A stretch of DNA of 64,000 nt, from NCBI RefSeq assembly GCF_017916455.1, contig NZ_JAFMSY010000002.1, positions 248,001-312,000 on the forward strand, read 5' to 3'. The position numbers and the translations under genes were made by a program. Below, piece after piece: positions 50,756 to 58,337 of this stretch; the first letter of the stretch is position 1, and each line of letters starts with the position of its first letter. Under the pieces are notes generated by a model that ran no database searches, was not told the origin of the DNA, and saw only the letters and a list, made by a program, of their open reading frames with translations. Source of the DNA: Nocardioides xinjiangensis (GTDB lineage: Bacteria; Actinomycetota; Actinomycetes; Propionibacteriales; Nocardioidaceae).

Positions 50756-51899
50756 GGGCTGCCGCCTCTCCGTCGTGTCCGTCGTGGGCGCCCTCGAGCT
50801 CGTCGAGCTCCTGCTCGAGCTGCTTGGCCCGCACGGTGCGTCGTGGGGGGAACAGTCCCTCGGGACGCAGGATCGCCAGCGCGACGAGCGCGAGGCCGAA
50901 GACCAGGACGCGGAAGTCGTCGAACTCGCGGAAGCGCTGGGGCAGGTAGGCGACCAGCACGGCGCCGACCAGCACGCCCCAGCGGTTGCCCTGGCCACCG
51001 ATGACGACCGCGGCGAGGAACAGGATCGAGAAGAGCAGCAGGAACGACTGCGGGTTGATGAAGCTCTGGCGGCTCGCGTAGAGCCCGCCGGCCAGGCCGC
51101 CGACGAAGGCGCCGGTCGCGAACGCGAGGAGCTTGAAGCGGAAGGTCGGCACGCCCATGAGCTCGGCGGCGTCCTCGTCCTCCCGGGTGGCCTCCCACGC
51201 GCGACCGACCCGGCTGTCCTTGATGAGCTTGTCGGCGATCAGCACGAGGATGACGACCGTGAGCCCCATCCAGTAGTAGGGGATCTGGTCGAGCACGCCG
51301 AACTCGATGAACGTCGTGGAGTCGTTGAAGTCGACCAGCGGCACGCCCGTGTCCCAGTTCAGGTGCGGGATCTCGAACAGCTCCAGGCTCGGAGGACGGG
51401 CGATGTTGGAGATGCCCTTGGACGTGCCCAGCCACTCGGTGTTCACGGCCACGAGCCGGATGATCTCGCCGAAGCCGAGCGTCACGATGGCGAGGTAGTC
51501 GCCACGCACGCGCAGGGTGGGCGTTCCGAGGATGATGCCGCCCAGCAGGGTGGCGAGCATGCCGACCGGCAGCGCGAGGAGCAGCGGCCAGTTGGCGTGG
51601 AACGACGTCAGGATCGCCACGGTGTAGGCGCCGATGGCGTAGAAGCCGACGTAGCCCAGGTCGAGCAGGCCGGCGTAGCCGACCACGATGTTGAGGCCCA
51701 GGGCCACCAGGCCGTACATCGTGACCACGAACAGGACGCCGCCGAAGTCGACGCCGGGCGTGGAGATGAACGGAGGCTCCAGCAGCGGGAGGGCGTACGC
51801 CAGCAGCGCCAGGACGATCCAGCCGAGGAACTTCACCGGCTTGGGCAGCCCGGTGACACGAGCGCGGAAGCCGCCGGCCTTGCTTGTCTTGTTGCTCAT
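50748..51899 (-). CDS. livM: Branched-chain amino-acid ABC transporter permease LivM
   Basis: 383 aa, about ten helices. 'GLNIVVGYAGLLDLGYVGFYAIGAYT' and 'RGDYLAIVTLGFGEIIRL' are the LivM signatures, and 'SRVGRAWEATREDEDAAELMG' is the EAA-like coupling loop. The C-terminal 35 residues form a charged cytosolic tail. The start ATG overlaps the livH stop by ATGA. The gene overlaps livG downstream, so the whole block is tightly coupled. Confidence 0.94.
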   Translation of the reverse strand: MSNKTSKAGGFRARVTGLPKPVKFLGWIVLALLAYALPLLEPPFISTPGVDFGGVLFVVTMYGLVALGLNIVVGYAGLLDLGYVGFYAIGAYTVAILTSFHANWPLLLALPVGMLATLLGGIILGTPTLRVRGDYLAIVTLGFGEIIRLVAVNTEWLGTSKGISNIARPPSLELFEIPHLNWDTGVPLVDFNDSTTFIEFGVLDQIPYYWMGLTVVILVLIADKLIKDSRVGRAWEATREDEDAAELMGVPTFRFKLLAFATGAFVGGLAGGLYASRQSFINPQSFLLLFSILFLAAVVIGGQGNRWGVLVGAVLVAYLPQRFREFDDFRVLVFGLALVALAILRPEGLFPPRRTVRAKQLEQELDELEGAHDGHDGEAAARA

Positions 51900-52888
51900 G
51901 CGCGTGCCTTTCCGAGCGACTCACCCAGCAGTCCGGTGGGCCTGAAGAGCAGGATGACGACCAGCAGCACGAACGCCACGACGTGGCGCCACTCGGTGCC
52001 GATCAGCGCCGCACCCCAGTTCTCGGCGACCCCGAGCAGCAGGCCACCCAGCAGGGCGCCGCGCAGGTTGCCGATGCCGCCGAGCACGGCGGCGGCGAAC
52101 GCCTTGACGCCCAGCAGGAAGCCGACGTCGAACTTGGTGACCTCGATCTTGAGCATGTAGAGGAACGCCGCGACGCCGGCCATCAGGCCGCCGATGAGGA
52201 ACGTCATCTGGATGGTGCGGGTGGGGTTGACGCCCATGAGGGCGGCCGTCTCCTGGTCCTGGGCGGTCGCGCGGATGCCGCGACCCAGCTTCGAACGACG
52301 GACGAACTGGTCCACGACGACCATCATCAGCAGGGCGGCGCCGATGACCAGGAGGTCCACGGTCTTGACCGGGATGCCGAAGATGTCGACGTTGGGCATG
52401 TTGACGACCCCGGACATGCTCGCGTTGATGCGAGCGCCGCTCACGTAGCGGTCGAGGGTGTCGTCGAGGCCGAACCAGCCGGTGACGCGGTCGCGCAGAC
52501 CCATCAGCTCGGCCAGCACGAACGACGCGCCGATCGCCGAGATCAGCGCGATGAGCCGCGGGGCGTTCCGCTTGATCAGGGGCCGGTAGGCGACGCGCTC
52601 GAGGAGCAGCGCCACAAGCGCCGAGGTCAGCATCGACATGACCAGCGCGAGGAGCAGGATGCCCACCAGCTGCATGCCGCTGGCGCCGCCGGAGCCGGTG
52701 AGGGCCCACACCGTCCACAGGGTGGCGAAGGTGCCGTACATGAACACCTCGGAGTGGGCGAAGTTGATGAGCTGCAGCACGCCGTAGACCATCGTGTAGC
52801 CCAGCGCGATCAGGGCGTAGATCGCACCGAAGGCGAGTCCGGTGATGGTCAGCTGCGGCAGGTTGTTGAAGAAGAAGTCGAAGTCCAC
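51896..52888 (-). CDS. livH: Branched-chain amino-acid ABC transporter permease LivH
   Basis: 330 aa, about eight helices. 'GLAFGAIYALIALGYTMVYGVLQLINFAHSE' organisation (about 17-47) is diagnostic for LivH, followed by 'GIRATAQDQETAALMGVN' as the coupling loop and 'GGIGNLRGALLGGLLLGV'. It pairs with LivM to form the membrane channel. It is separated from livK by an 89-nt gap containing a strong hairpin. Confidence 0.94.
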   Translation of the reverse strand: MDFDFFFNNLPQLTITGLAFGAIYALIALGYTMVYGVLQLINFAHSEVFMYGTFATLWTVWALTGSGGASGMQLVGILLLALVMSMLTSALVALLLERVAYRPLIKRNAPRLIALISAIGASFVLAELMGLRDRVTGWFGLDDTLDRYVSGARINASMSGVVNMPNVDIFGIPVKTVDLLVIGAALLMMVVVDQFVRRSKLGRGIRATAQDQETAALMGVNPTRTIQMTFLIGGLMAGVAAFLYMLKIEVTKFDVGFLLGVKAFAAAVLGGIGNLRGALLGGLLLGVAENWGAALIGTEWRHVVAFVLLVVILLFRPTGLLGESLGKARA

Positions 52889-52911
52889 CAGGCCTCCTGG
52901 CCCTCATCGTG

Positions 52912-52951
52912 GCACCGCTGCGGTCGGGAAGTCCCCCGACCGCAGCGGTGC
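52912..52951 (-). terminator. Intercistronic hairpin between livK and livH
   Basis: Perfect 17-nt GC-rich arms with a 6-nt loop lie 26 nt after the livK stop. Such hairpins after substrate-binding-protein genes usually cause partial termination or protect the upstream mRNA, giving more binding protein than permease. Confidence 0.6.
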
Positions 52952-52977
52952 GTCACTGCGTGAATGGTGCCTGAAGG

Positions 52978-54135
52978 TCAGCTGATCTCGCCCTCGGGAA
53001 CGATCTCGCCGCCCTCGACCTTGTAGGAGTAGACGTGGACCTCGCTGGGCTCGCCCTTCTCGTCGAAGGAGACCTGCTTGGTCACACCGGCCTCGTCGTA
53101 GTTGTTGACGAACTCGAGCATCTCCTCGCGGTTGTCGATGCCCTCGGCGATGCCGTCCAGGAAGACGTTGGCAGCGTCGTAGGCCTCGGCCGCGTAGGTG
53201 CCGGCCGCCTCGCCGAACGCCTCCTCGTAGGCGGAGGCGAACTCGGCCACCGCGGGGTCGGTGTTCGGGATGCAGGGGCAGGTCAGGACCGAGCCCTCGG
53301 CGTCCTTGCCGGCGTCGAGGAAGGCGGGGTCCTTCACGCCGTCGGCGGCGACGAAGGTGCCGTCGAAGCCGGCGTCCTTGAGCTGGCTGACGAGGATGGT
53401 CGCCTCGGCGTAGTAGCCACCGAAGAACACGGTGTCGGCCTTGGAGGCGGTGACGCGCTGCGCGGTGGCGGAGAAGTCGGTGTCGCCGGCCTGGATGGTG
53501 TCGGTGCCGACGACCACGTCACCGAGGCCGCCCTCGACCTCCTGCGCCAGCCCGGCGCCGTACTCGGACGCGTCGTCGATGACGAACGTGGCCTTGGACG
53601 ACAGGGTGTCGGAGATGTAGGTCGCGGCGGCCGGCCCCTGCGTGGCGTCGTTGCCCAGGACACGGTGGAAGGTGTCCCAGCCGTTGTCGGCCAGCGTCGG
53701 GTTGGTCGCCGACGGCGAGATGGTCGGCAGGCCGGCCTCGGCGAAGATCGGGCCGGCCGCGGCGGACTCACCGGAGAACGCGGGACCCACGATGCCGATG
53801 AGGGCCTCGTCGCCGGCGGCCTCGGTGGCCAGGGCGGGCGCCTCGTCGGGGCTGCCCTGCGAGTCGAACTTCAGCATCTCGATCTGGCACTCCGCGTCGG
53901 CGTTGTACTCGTCGAGGGCCAGCTGGGCACCCTGGATGATGGGGGCACCGAGGCCTGCCGCGGGGCCCGTCTCGGGGCCGAAGAACGCGATCGTGACGTC
54001 GCAGGCCGCGCCGTCGCCGCCACCGCTGCCGGAGGCGTCGCCGCCGCCGTCCTCGGTCGTGCCACACGCGGTCAGCACCAAACCGGCGACCGCCGCGACG
54101 GCGACGGCCTGCCAGGACTTGGATGAGCGGATCAT
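52978..54135 (-). CDS. livK: Branched-chain amino-acid ABC transporter substrate-binding lipoprotein
   Basis: 385 aa. Lipoprotein signal with L-T-A-C lipobox (Cys24), a Gly/Ser/Asp linker, then a peripla_BP_6 (Leu/Ile/Val-binding) domain: 'IAFFGPETGPAAGLGAPIIQGAQLALDEYN', 'GIVGPAFSGES' and 'PTISPSATNP', with a Cys pair 'TCPCIPNTDP' that is unusual for the family and may form a disulfide. The ATG at 54135 has a GGAGGG site at 5 nt; the upstream in-frame ATG at 54219 lacks a signal sequence. It is first gene of the liv operon. Confidence 0.93.
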   Translation of the reverse strand: MIRSSKSWQAVAVAAVAGLVLTACGTTEDGGGDASGSGGGDGAACDVTIAFFGPETGPAAGLGAPIIQGAQLALDEYNADAECQIEMLKFDSQGSPDEAPALATEAAGDEALIGIVGPAFSGESAAAGPIFAEAGLPTISPSATNPTLADNGWDTFHRVLGNDATQGPAAATYISDTLSSKATFVIDDASEYGAGLAQEVEGGLGDVVVGTDTIQAGDTDFSATAQRVTASKADTVFFGGYYAEATILVSQLKDAGFDGTFVAADGVKDPAFLDAGKDAEGSVLTCPCIPNTDPAVAEFASAYEEAFGEAAGTYAAEAYDAANVFLDGIAEGIDNREEMLEFVNNYDEAGVTKQVSFDEKGEPSEVHVYSYKVEGGEIVPEGEIS

Positions 54136-54364
54136 GGATCCCTCCGTAGTTCTAAGTGGGCTGTCCACCTCGGCAGCCTCGTGGCGGGAACCTAACATCC
54201 ACGGTGTGGCCCAGAACACGATTGCGCGAACGGAGGCCCGTCCCGTTGCCGTTTCGTGACCAACTGGTCTGCACCGCGGGCCACAGCGGCCGGTGACGCG
54301 CCCGCGGCGCGGACCCGCGGGGGGACCAGCCGCCCGTCGAGCCGCCCGTCACGCCGCTCCCCCA

Positions 54365-54382
54365 GCCGGCCGTCGAGCCGGC
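54365..54382 (-). terminator. Possible terminator behind the ANTAR regulator
   Basis: GCCGGC arms with a CGTCGA loop lie 15 nt after the regulator's stop. A related CGTCGAGCC element lies about 36 nt further along. The rest of the 54136-54396 gap holds no gene that I can support; the livK promoter must lie here, but only weak -10 candidates (for example TAGGTT on the minus strand near 54190-54196) are visible. Confidence 0.3.
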
Positions 54383-54396
54383 CGCGGGCCCGGATC

Positions 54397-55077
54397 TCAG
54401 GCGCCCGGCCGACCCTCGCCGCCCAGCCCGGCGACGCCGTGCTCGACGACCCCGTCGGCGACCTGCTTCATCGACAGCCGGAGGTCCATGGCGGTCTTCT
54501 GGATCCACCGGAACGCCTCGCCCTCGCTGAGCCCGAGCTGCTCCTGCAGCACGCCCTTGGCGCGGTCGACCGACTTGCGGGTGGCCAGCGACTCCTGGAG
54601 GTCGTCCACCTCGCGCTCGAGCACCCTGATCTCGGCGAACCGGCTGACCGCCATCTCGATGGCGGGCACGAGGTCGCCGCGCTGGAACGGCTTGACGAGG
54701 TAGGCCATCGCGCCGGCATCGCGGGCCCGGGCGACGAGGTCGCGCTGGGAGAAGGCGGTGAGGATCACGACCGGTGCGATGCGCTCGCCCGCGATCGTCT
54801 CCGCGGCGGCGATGCCGTCGAGCACCGGCATCTTCACGTCGAGGATCACCAAGTCGGGCCGCAGCTCGCGCGCGAGCTCGATCGCCCGCCGGCCGTCGCC
54901 GGCCTGGCCGACCACCTCGTAGCCCTCCTCGCCGAGCATCTCGGCGAGGTCCATCCGGATGAGGGCCTCGTCCTCGGCGATCACCACGCGGCGTACGCCG
55001 TCCGCGGCGGGACCGGTCCCACCGGGTGCGGCGTCGGGGTGTGCGACATCGGGGTGTGCGGCGTCGGGCTGCGTCAC
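54397..55077 (-). CDS. pdtaR: ANTAR-domain response regulator (PdtaR-like)
   Basis: 226 aa. A receiver domain (about 29-145) has 'IAEDEALIRMDLAEML', phospho-acceptor Asp80 in 'LVILDVKMPVLDG' and the conserved Lys in 'YLVKPF'. A coiled linker ('EIRVLEREVDDLQESLATRK') leads to an ANTAR RNA-binding domain (about 165-215, 'DRAKGVLQEQLGLSEGEAFRWIQK'). ANTAR proteins antiterminate by remodelling paired hexaloop hairpins in target mRNAs. The M. tuberculosis orthologue, Rv1626/PdtaR, sits in the same chromosomal block near pyk and polA. The GTG at 55077 is leaderless-type (TAGCCT-N7). The first 25 residues are a repetitive AHPD-rich extension encoded by 15-bp repeats. Confidence 0.9.
   Translation of the reverse strand: MTQPDAAHPDVAHPDAAPGGTGPAADGVRRVVIAEDEALIRMDLAEMLGEEGYEVVGQAGDGRRAIELARELRPDLVILDVKMPVLDGIAAAETIAGERIAPVVILTAFSQRDLVARARDAGAMAYLVKPFQRGDLVPAIEMAVSRFAEIRVLEREVDDLQESLATRKSVDRAKGVLQEQLGLSEGEAFRWIQKTAMDLRLSMKQVADGVVEHGVAGLGGEGRPGA
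55031..55075 (-). repeat. Three 15-bp tandem repeats at the start of the ANTAR regulator gene
   Basis: Units at 55031-55045, 55046-55060 and 55061-55075 share the GTCGGGGTGTGCG-like core and code (A/T)(H/Q)PD(A/V) pentapeptides directly after the start codon. Confidence 0.6.
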
Positions 55078-55084
55078 GACGGAA

Positions 55085-55090
55085 AGGCTA
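55085..55090 (-). promoter_or_regulatory. -10 element (TAGCCT), leaderless promoter of the ANTAR regulator
   Basis: On the minus strand TAGCCT is followed by 7 nt and the GTG at 55077. Confidence 0.5.
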
Positions 55091-55114
55091 GTTCCGATAC
55101 GGTGTGCCCACCTA

Positions 55115-55197
55115 GCCGGGTTGGCGGAATGGCAGACGCGGTGGTCTCAAACACCACTGCCCGCGAGGGCGTGTGGGTTCGACTCCCACACCCGGCA
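55115..55197 (+). tRNA. tRNA-Leu (anticodon CAA)
   Basis: Acceptor arms GCCGGGT/ACCCGGC pair perfectly. The anticodon arm GTGGT-CTCAAAC-ACCAC shows anticodon CAA, reading UUG leucine codons. A long variable arm (about TGCCCGCGAGGGCG) marks a class II tRNA, and the T-arm contains GTTCGACT. The 3' CCA is not fully encoded (ACCG follows). It lies alone on the plus strand between two minus-strand genes. Confidence 0.95.
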
Positions 55198-55252
55198 CCG
55201 TGCTGTGCGCCGGGCGTGCCGGAGCACCGCGCCATCGGCTGCCGTCCGGTGC

Positions 55253-56701
55253 TCAGCGCGAGCGGCGGTAGGCGGGGGCGACCCCGTTGATGGCGTCGCC
55301 CATCCGGTGGATCCGCAGCGCGTTGGTGGAGCCGGGGATGCCGGGCGGGCTGCCGGCGATGATGACGACGACGTCGCCCTCCGTGACCCGGCCGATCGCC
55401 AGCAGGGACTCGTCGACCTGGCGCACCATCTCGTCGGTGTGCTCGACCTCGGCACCCTGGAAGGTCTCCACGCCCCAGGTGAGGGCCAGCTGGGAGCGGG
55501 TGCGGGCCTCCGGGGTGAAGGCCAGGACCGGGATCGGGCCGCGGTAGCGCGAGAGCCGCTTGGCGGAGTCGCCGCTGGTCGTGAAGGCGACGACGTACTT
55601 GGCGTGCACGCGCTCGGCGACCTCGGCCGCCGCCTTGGCGATGATGCCGCCGCGGGTGTGCGGCTGCCACTCGACCGCGGCCATGTGGCCGAGCCCGTGC
55701 TCCTCGGTCGACTCGACGATGCGCGCCATGGTCTCCACGGCGACGACGGGGTACTCCCCCACGCTGGTCTCGCCCGAGAGCATCACCGCGTCGGCGCCGT
55801 CGAGGACGGCGTTGGCCACGTCGCTCGCCTCCGCGCGCGTGGGCGCCGGCGAGCTGATCATGGACTCCAGCATCTGGGTCGCCACGATGACCGGCTTGGC
55901 GTTGCGGCGCGCCTTGTCGATGATGCGCTTCTGGTGGATCGGCACGTCCTCGAGCGGGCACTCCACGCCGAGGTCGCCGCGGGCGACCATGATGCCGTCG
56001 AAGGCGTCGACGATCTCGTCGATGTTGTCGAGGGCCTGCGGCTTCTCGATCTTGGCGATGACCGGGACGTGGATGCCCTCCTGCCGCATCACCGCGCGCA
56101 CGTCCTCGGCGTCGCGGGCGTTGCGGACGAAGCTGAGCGCGATGAAGTCCACGCCGAGGCGCAGCGCCCAGCGGAGGTCCTCGGTGTCCTTCTCCGACAG
56201 CGCGGGCACCGACACCGCGACGCCGGGCAGGTTGATGCCCTTGTTGTTCGAGACCTTGCCGGCGACGACGACCTCGGTCACCACGTCGGTGTCGTCGACC
56301 GACGTCACCCGCAGGCGGACCTTGCCGTCGTCGATCAGCAGCGGGTCACCCGGCTGCACGTCGCCCGGCAGGCCCTTGTAGGTCGTGCCGCACACCTCGG
56401 CGTTGCCGACGACGTCGCGGGTGGTGATCGTGAAGGTCGCTCCGCGCTTGAGCTTCACCGGACCGTCGGCGAAGGTCTCCAGGCGTATCTTGGGACCCTG
56501 CAGGTCGGCGAAGATGCCGATGGCGTGGCCCGACTCGTCGGAGGCCTGCCGCACGAGGCGGTAGACGGCCTCGTGGTCGGCGTACGCGCCGTGGCTCATG
56601 TTGAGCCGGGCGACGTCCATGCCCGCCTCGACGAGTGAGCGGATCCCCTCGGGAGTGTTCACCGCGGGGCCCATGGTGCAGACGATCTTGGCTCTACGCA
56701 C
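55253..56701 (-). CDS. pyk: Pyruvate kinase
   Basis: 482 aa. Converts phosphoenolpyruvate and ADP to pyruvate and ATP. 'RAKIVCTMGPA' N-terminus, 'ARLNMSHG' (substrate phosphate Arg/Asn), the active-site signature 'PVIAKIEKPQAL' with catalytic Lys, 'GIMVARGDLGVE' (divalent metal) and 'VIVATQMLESM', then the C-terminal allosteric domain with 'VVAFTTSGDSAKRLSRYRG'. The GTG at 56701 is 6 nt from TAGGGT, so it is likely leaderless. It stands as a single gene between tRNA-Leu and gltD. Confidence 0.96.
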   Translation of the reverse strand: MRRAKIVCTMGPAVNTPEGIRSLVEAGMDVARLNMSHGAYADHEAVYRLVRQASDESGHAIGIFADLQGPKIRLETFADGPVKLKRGATFTITTRDVVGNAEVCGTTYKGLPGDVQPGDPLLIDDGKVRLRVTSVDDTDVVTEVVVAGKVSNNKGINLPGVAVSVPALSEKDTEDLRWALRLGVDFIALSFVRNARDAEDVRAVMRQEGIHVPVIAKIEKPQALDNIDEIVDAFDGIMVARGDLGVECPLEDVPIHQKRIIDKARRNAKPVIVATQMLESMISSPAPTRAEASDVANAVLDGADAVMLSGETSVGEYPVVAVETMARIVESTEEHGLGHMAAVEWQPHTRGGIIAKAAAEVAERVHAKYVVAFTTSGDSAKRLSRYRGPIPVLAFTPEARTRSQLALTWGVETFQGAEVEHTDEMVRQVDESLLAIGRVTEGDVVVIIAGSPPGIPGSTNALRIHRMGDAINGVAPAYRRSR

Positions 56702-56707
56702 GGCTCC

Positions 56708-56713
56708 ACCCTA
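56708..56713 (-). promoter_or_regulatory. -10 element (TAGGGT), leaderless promoter of pyk
   Basis: On the minus strand TAGGGT is followed by 6 nt and the GTG at 56701. Confidence 0.5.
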
Positions 56714-56755
56714 GCGGATATTGGATCGTTCCAACGACCTCCTCCCCCGCCGAGC

Positions 56756-56801
56756 GGTGCGTGAGGCAGGTTCTGCCGAGCGGAAACCTGCCCCACGCAC
56801 C
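56756..56801 (-). terminator. Hairpin downstream of gltD
   Basis: Arms GGTGCGTGAGGCAGGTT and AACCTGCCCCACGCACC pair at 16 of 17 positions around a 12-nt loop, 44 nt after the gltD stop. It is probably the terminator of gltBD. A dispersed-repeat origin is possible. Confidence 0.5.
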
Positions 56802-56844
56802 GACCCGGCCCGGACGAGGTGGCCGCGCCGCCCCCGGTGCGCCC

Positions 56845-58302
56845 TCAGACCGTGAGCGGGCGCTCGTGCGGCTTGATCGGCGCCGGCAGCGTGGAGGAGC
56901 CGGTGAGATACGCGTCGACCGAGGCGGCCGCGCTGCGGCCCTCGGCGATCGCCCACACGATGAGCGACTGCCCGCGACCGACGTCGCCGGCGACGAAGAC
57001 ACCCGGCACGGACGAGGCGTACGACTCGTCGCGCCGGACGTTGCCGCGCTCGTCGAGCTCCACCTCGAGCTGCTCGAGCAGCCCGGCCCTCTCCGGGCCC
57101 ACGAAGCCCATCGCCAGGAGCACCAGCTGGGCCGGGATCTCGCGCTCGGTGCCCGCGACGGGCTGGAACCTCGAGTCGACCTCGACGAGCCGCAGGGCGG
57201 CGACGTTGCCGTCGTCGTCGCCGAGGAACTCCTGGGTCGAGACGGCGTACACGCGGTCCCCGCCCTCCTCGTGCGCCGAGGAGACCCGGAAGAGCATGGG
57301 GTACGTCGGCCACGGCTGTCCCGACGGGCGGTCGCCACCGGGCTGCGGCATGATCTCCAGCTGTGTGACCGAGCGGGCGCCCTGTCGGATCGACGTGCCG
57401 AGGCAGTCCGCGCCGGTGTCGCCGCCACCGATGATGACGACGTCCTTGCCCGACGCGACCAGCTGGTCGGCGACCTCCTCGCCGACGGCGACCCGGTTGG
57501 CCTGCGGCAGGAACTCCATCGCCTGGTGGATGCCGCCGAGCTCGCGGCCCGGTACCGGCAGGTCCCGCGCCTGCGTGGCGCCCATCGCCAGGACGACGGC
57601 GTCGTAGCGGGCGAGCAGCTGCGGGCCGGTGAGGTCCCCGCCGACGTCGACGCCGGCCCGGAAGACGGTGCCCTCGCGACGCATCTGGTCCAGCCGACGG
57701 TCGAGGTGCTTCTTCTCCATCTTGAACTCGGGGATGCCGTAGCGCAGCAGGCCGCCGATCCTGTCGGCGCGCTCGTAGACCGCGACCGTGTGGCCGGCAC
57801 GGGTGAGCTGCTGGGCCGCGGCGAGACCGGCCGGACCGGAGCCGACGACCGCGACGGTCTTGCCCGAGAGCCACTCCGGCGGCTCCGGCCGGACGTAGCC
57901 CGAGCCCCAGGCCCGGTCGATGATGGAGACCTCGACGTTCTTGATGGTCACCGGGTCCTGGTTGATCCCCAGCACGCAGGCCGTCTCGCACGGCGCCGGG
58001 CACAGCCGCCCGGTGAACTCCGGGAAGTTGTTGGTCGCGTGGAGCCGGTCCATCGCGCCGTCCCAGTCGTCGCGCCAGACCAGGTCGTTCCACTCCGGGA
58101 TGAGGTTGCCCAGCGGGCAGCCCTGGTGGCAGAACGGGATGCCGCAGTCCATGCAGCGGCCGGCCTGGGTGTTGATGATCGGCAGCAGGGCGCGCCCGAT
58201 GCCGTCGGGGTAGACCTCGTTCCAGTCCCGCACGCGCTCGGCGACCTCGCGCCGCGAGGCCACCTCACGGCCGTGCTTCAGGAATCCCTTCGGGTCAGCC
58301 AC
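56845..58302 (-). CDS. gltD: Glutamate synthase (NADPH) small subunit
   Basis: 485 aa. The N-terminus carries the two [4Fe-4S] ligand groups: Cys50/53/58/62 in 'GRCMDCGIPFCHQGCP' and Cys101/105/109 in 'LCPAPCETAC'. The FAD Rossmann motif 'VVGSGPAGLAAAQQL' (about 150) and the NADPH motif 'IIGGGDTGADCLG' (about 305) follow. It passes electrons from NADPH to GltB. The GTG at 58302 has a GGAAGG site; codons further upstream belong to the gltB-gltD spacer. It lies 35 nt after gltB in the same operon. Confidence 0.96.
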   Translation of the reverse strand: MADPKGFLKHGREVASRREVAERVRDWNEVYPDGIGRALLPIINTQAGRCMDCGIPFCHQGCPLGNLIPEWNDLVWRDDWDGAMDRLHATNNFPEFTGRLCPAPCETACVLGINQDPVTIKNVEVSIIDRAWGSGYVRPEPPEWLSGKTVAVVGSGPAGLAAAQQLTRAGHTVAVYERADRIGGLLRYGIPEFKMEKKHLDRRLDQMRREGTVFRAGVDVGGDLTGPQLLARYDAVVLAMGATQARDLPVPGRELGGIHQAMEFLPQANRVAVGEEVADQLVASGKDVVIIGGGDTGADCLGTSIRQGARSVTQLEIMPQPGGDRPSGQPWPTYPMLFRVSSAHEEGGDRVYAVSTQEFLGDDDGNVAALRLVEVDSRFQPVAGTEREIPAQLVLLAMGFVGPERAGLLEQLEVELDERGNVRRDESYASSVPGVFVAGDVGRGQSLIVWAIAEGRSAAASVDAYLTGSSTLPAPIKPHERPLTV

Positions 58303-58337
58303 GGTGCCCACCTTCCATCTGGGTGTGACGAGTGCGG

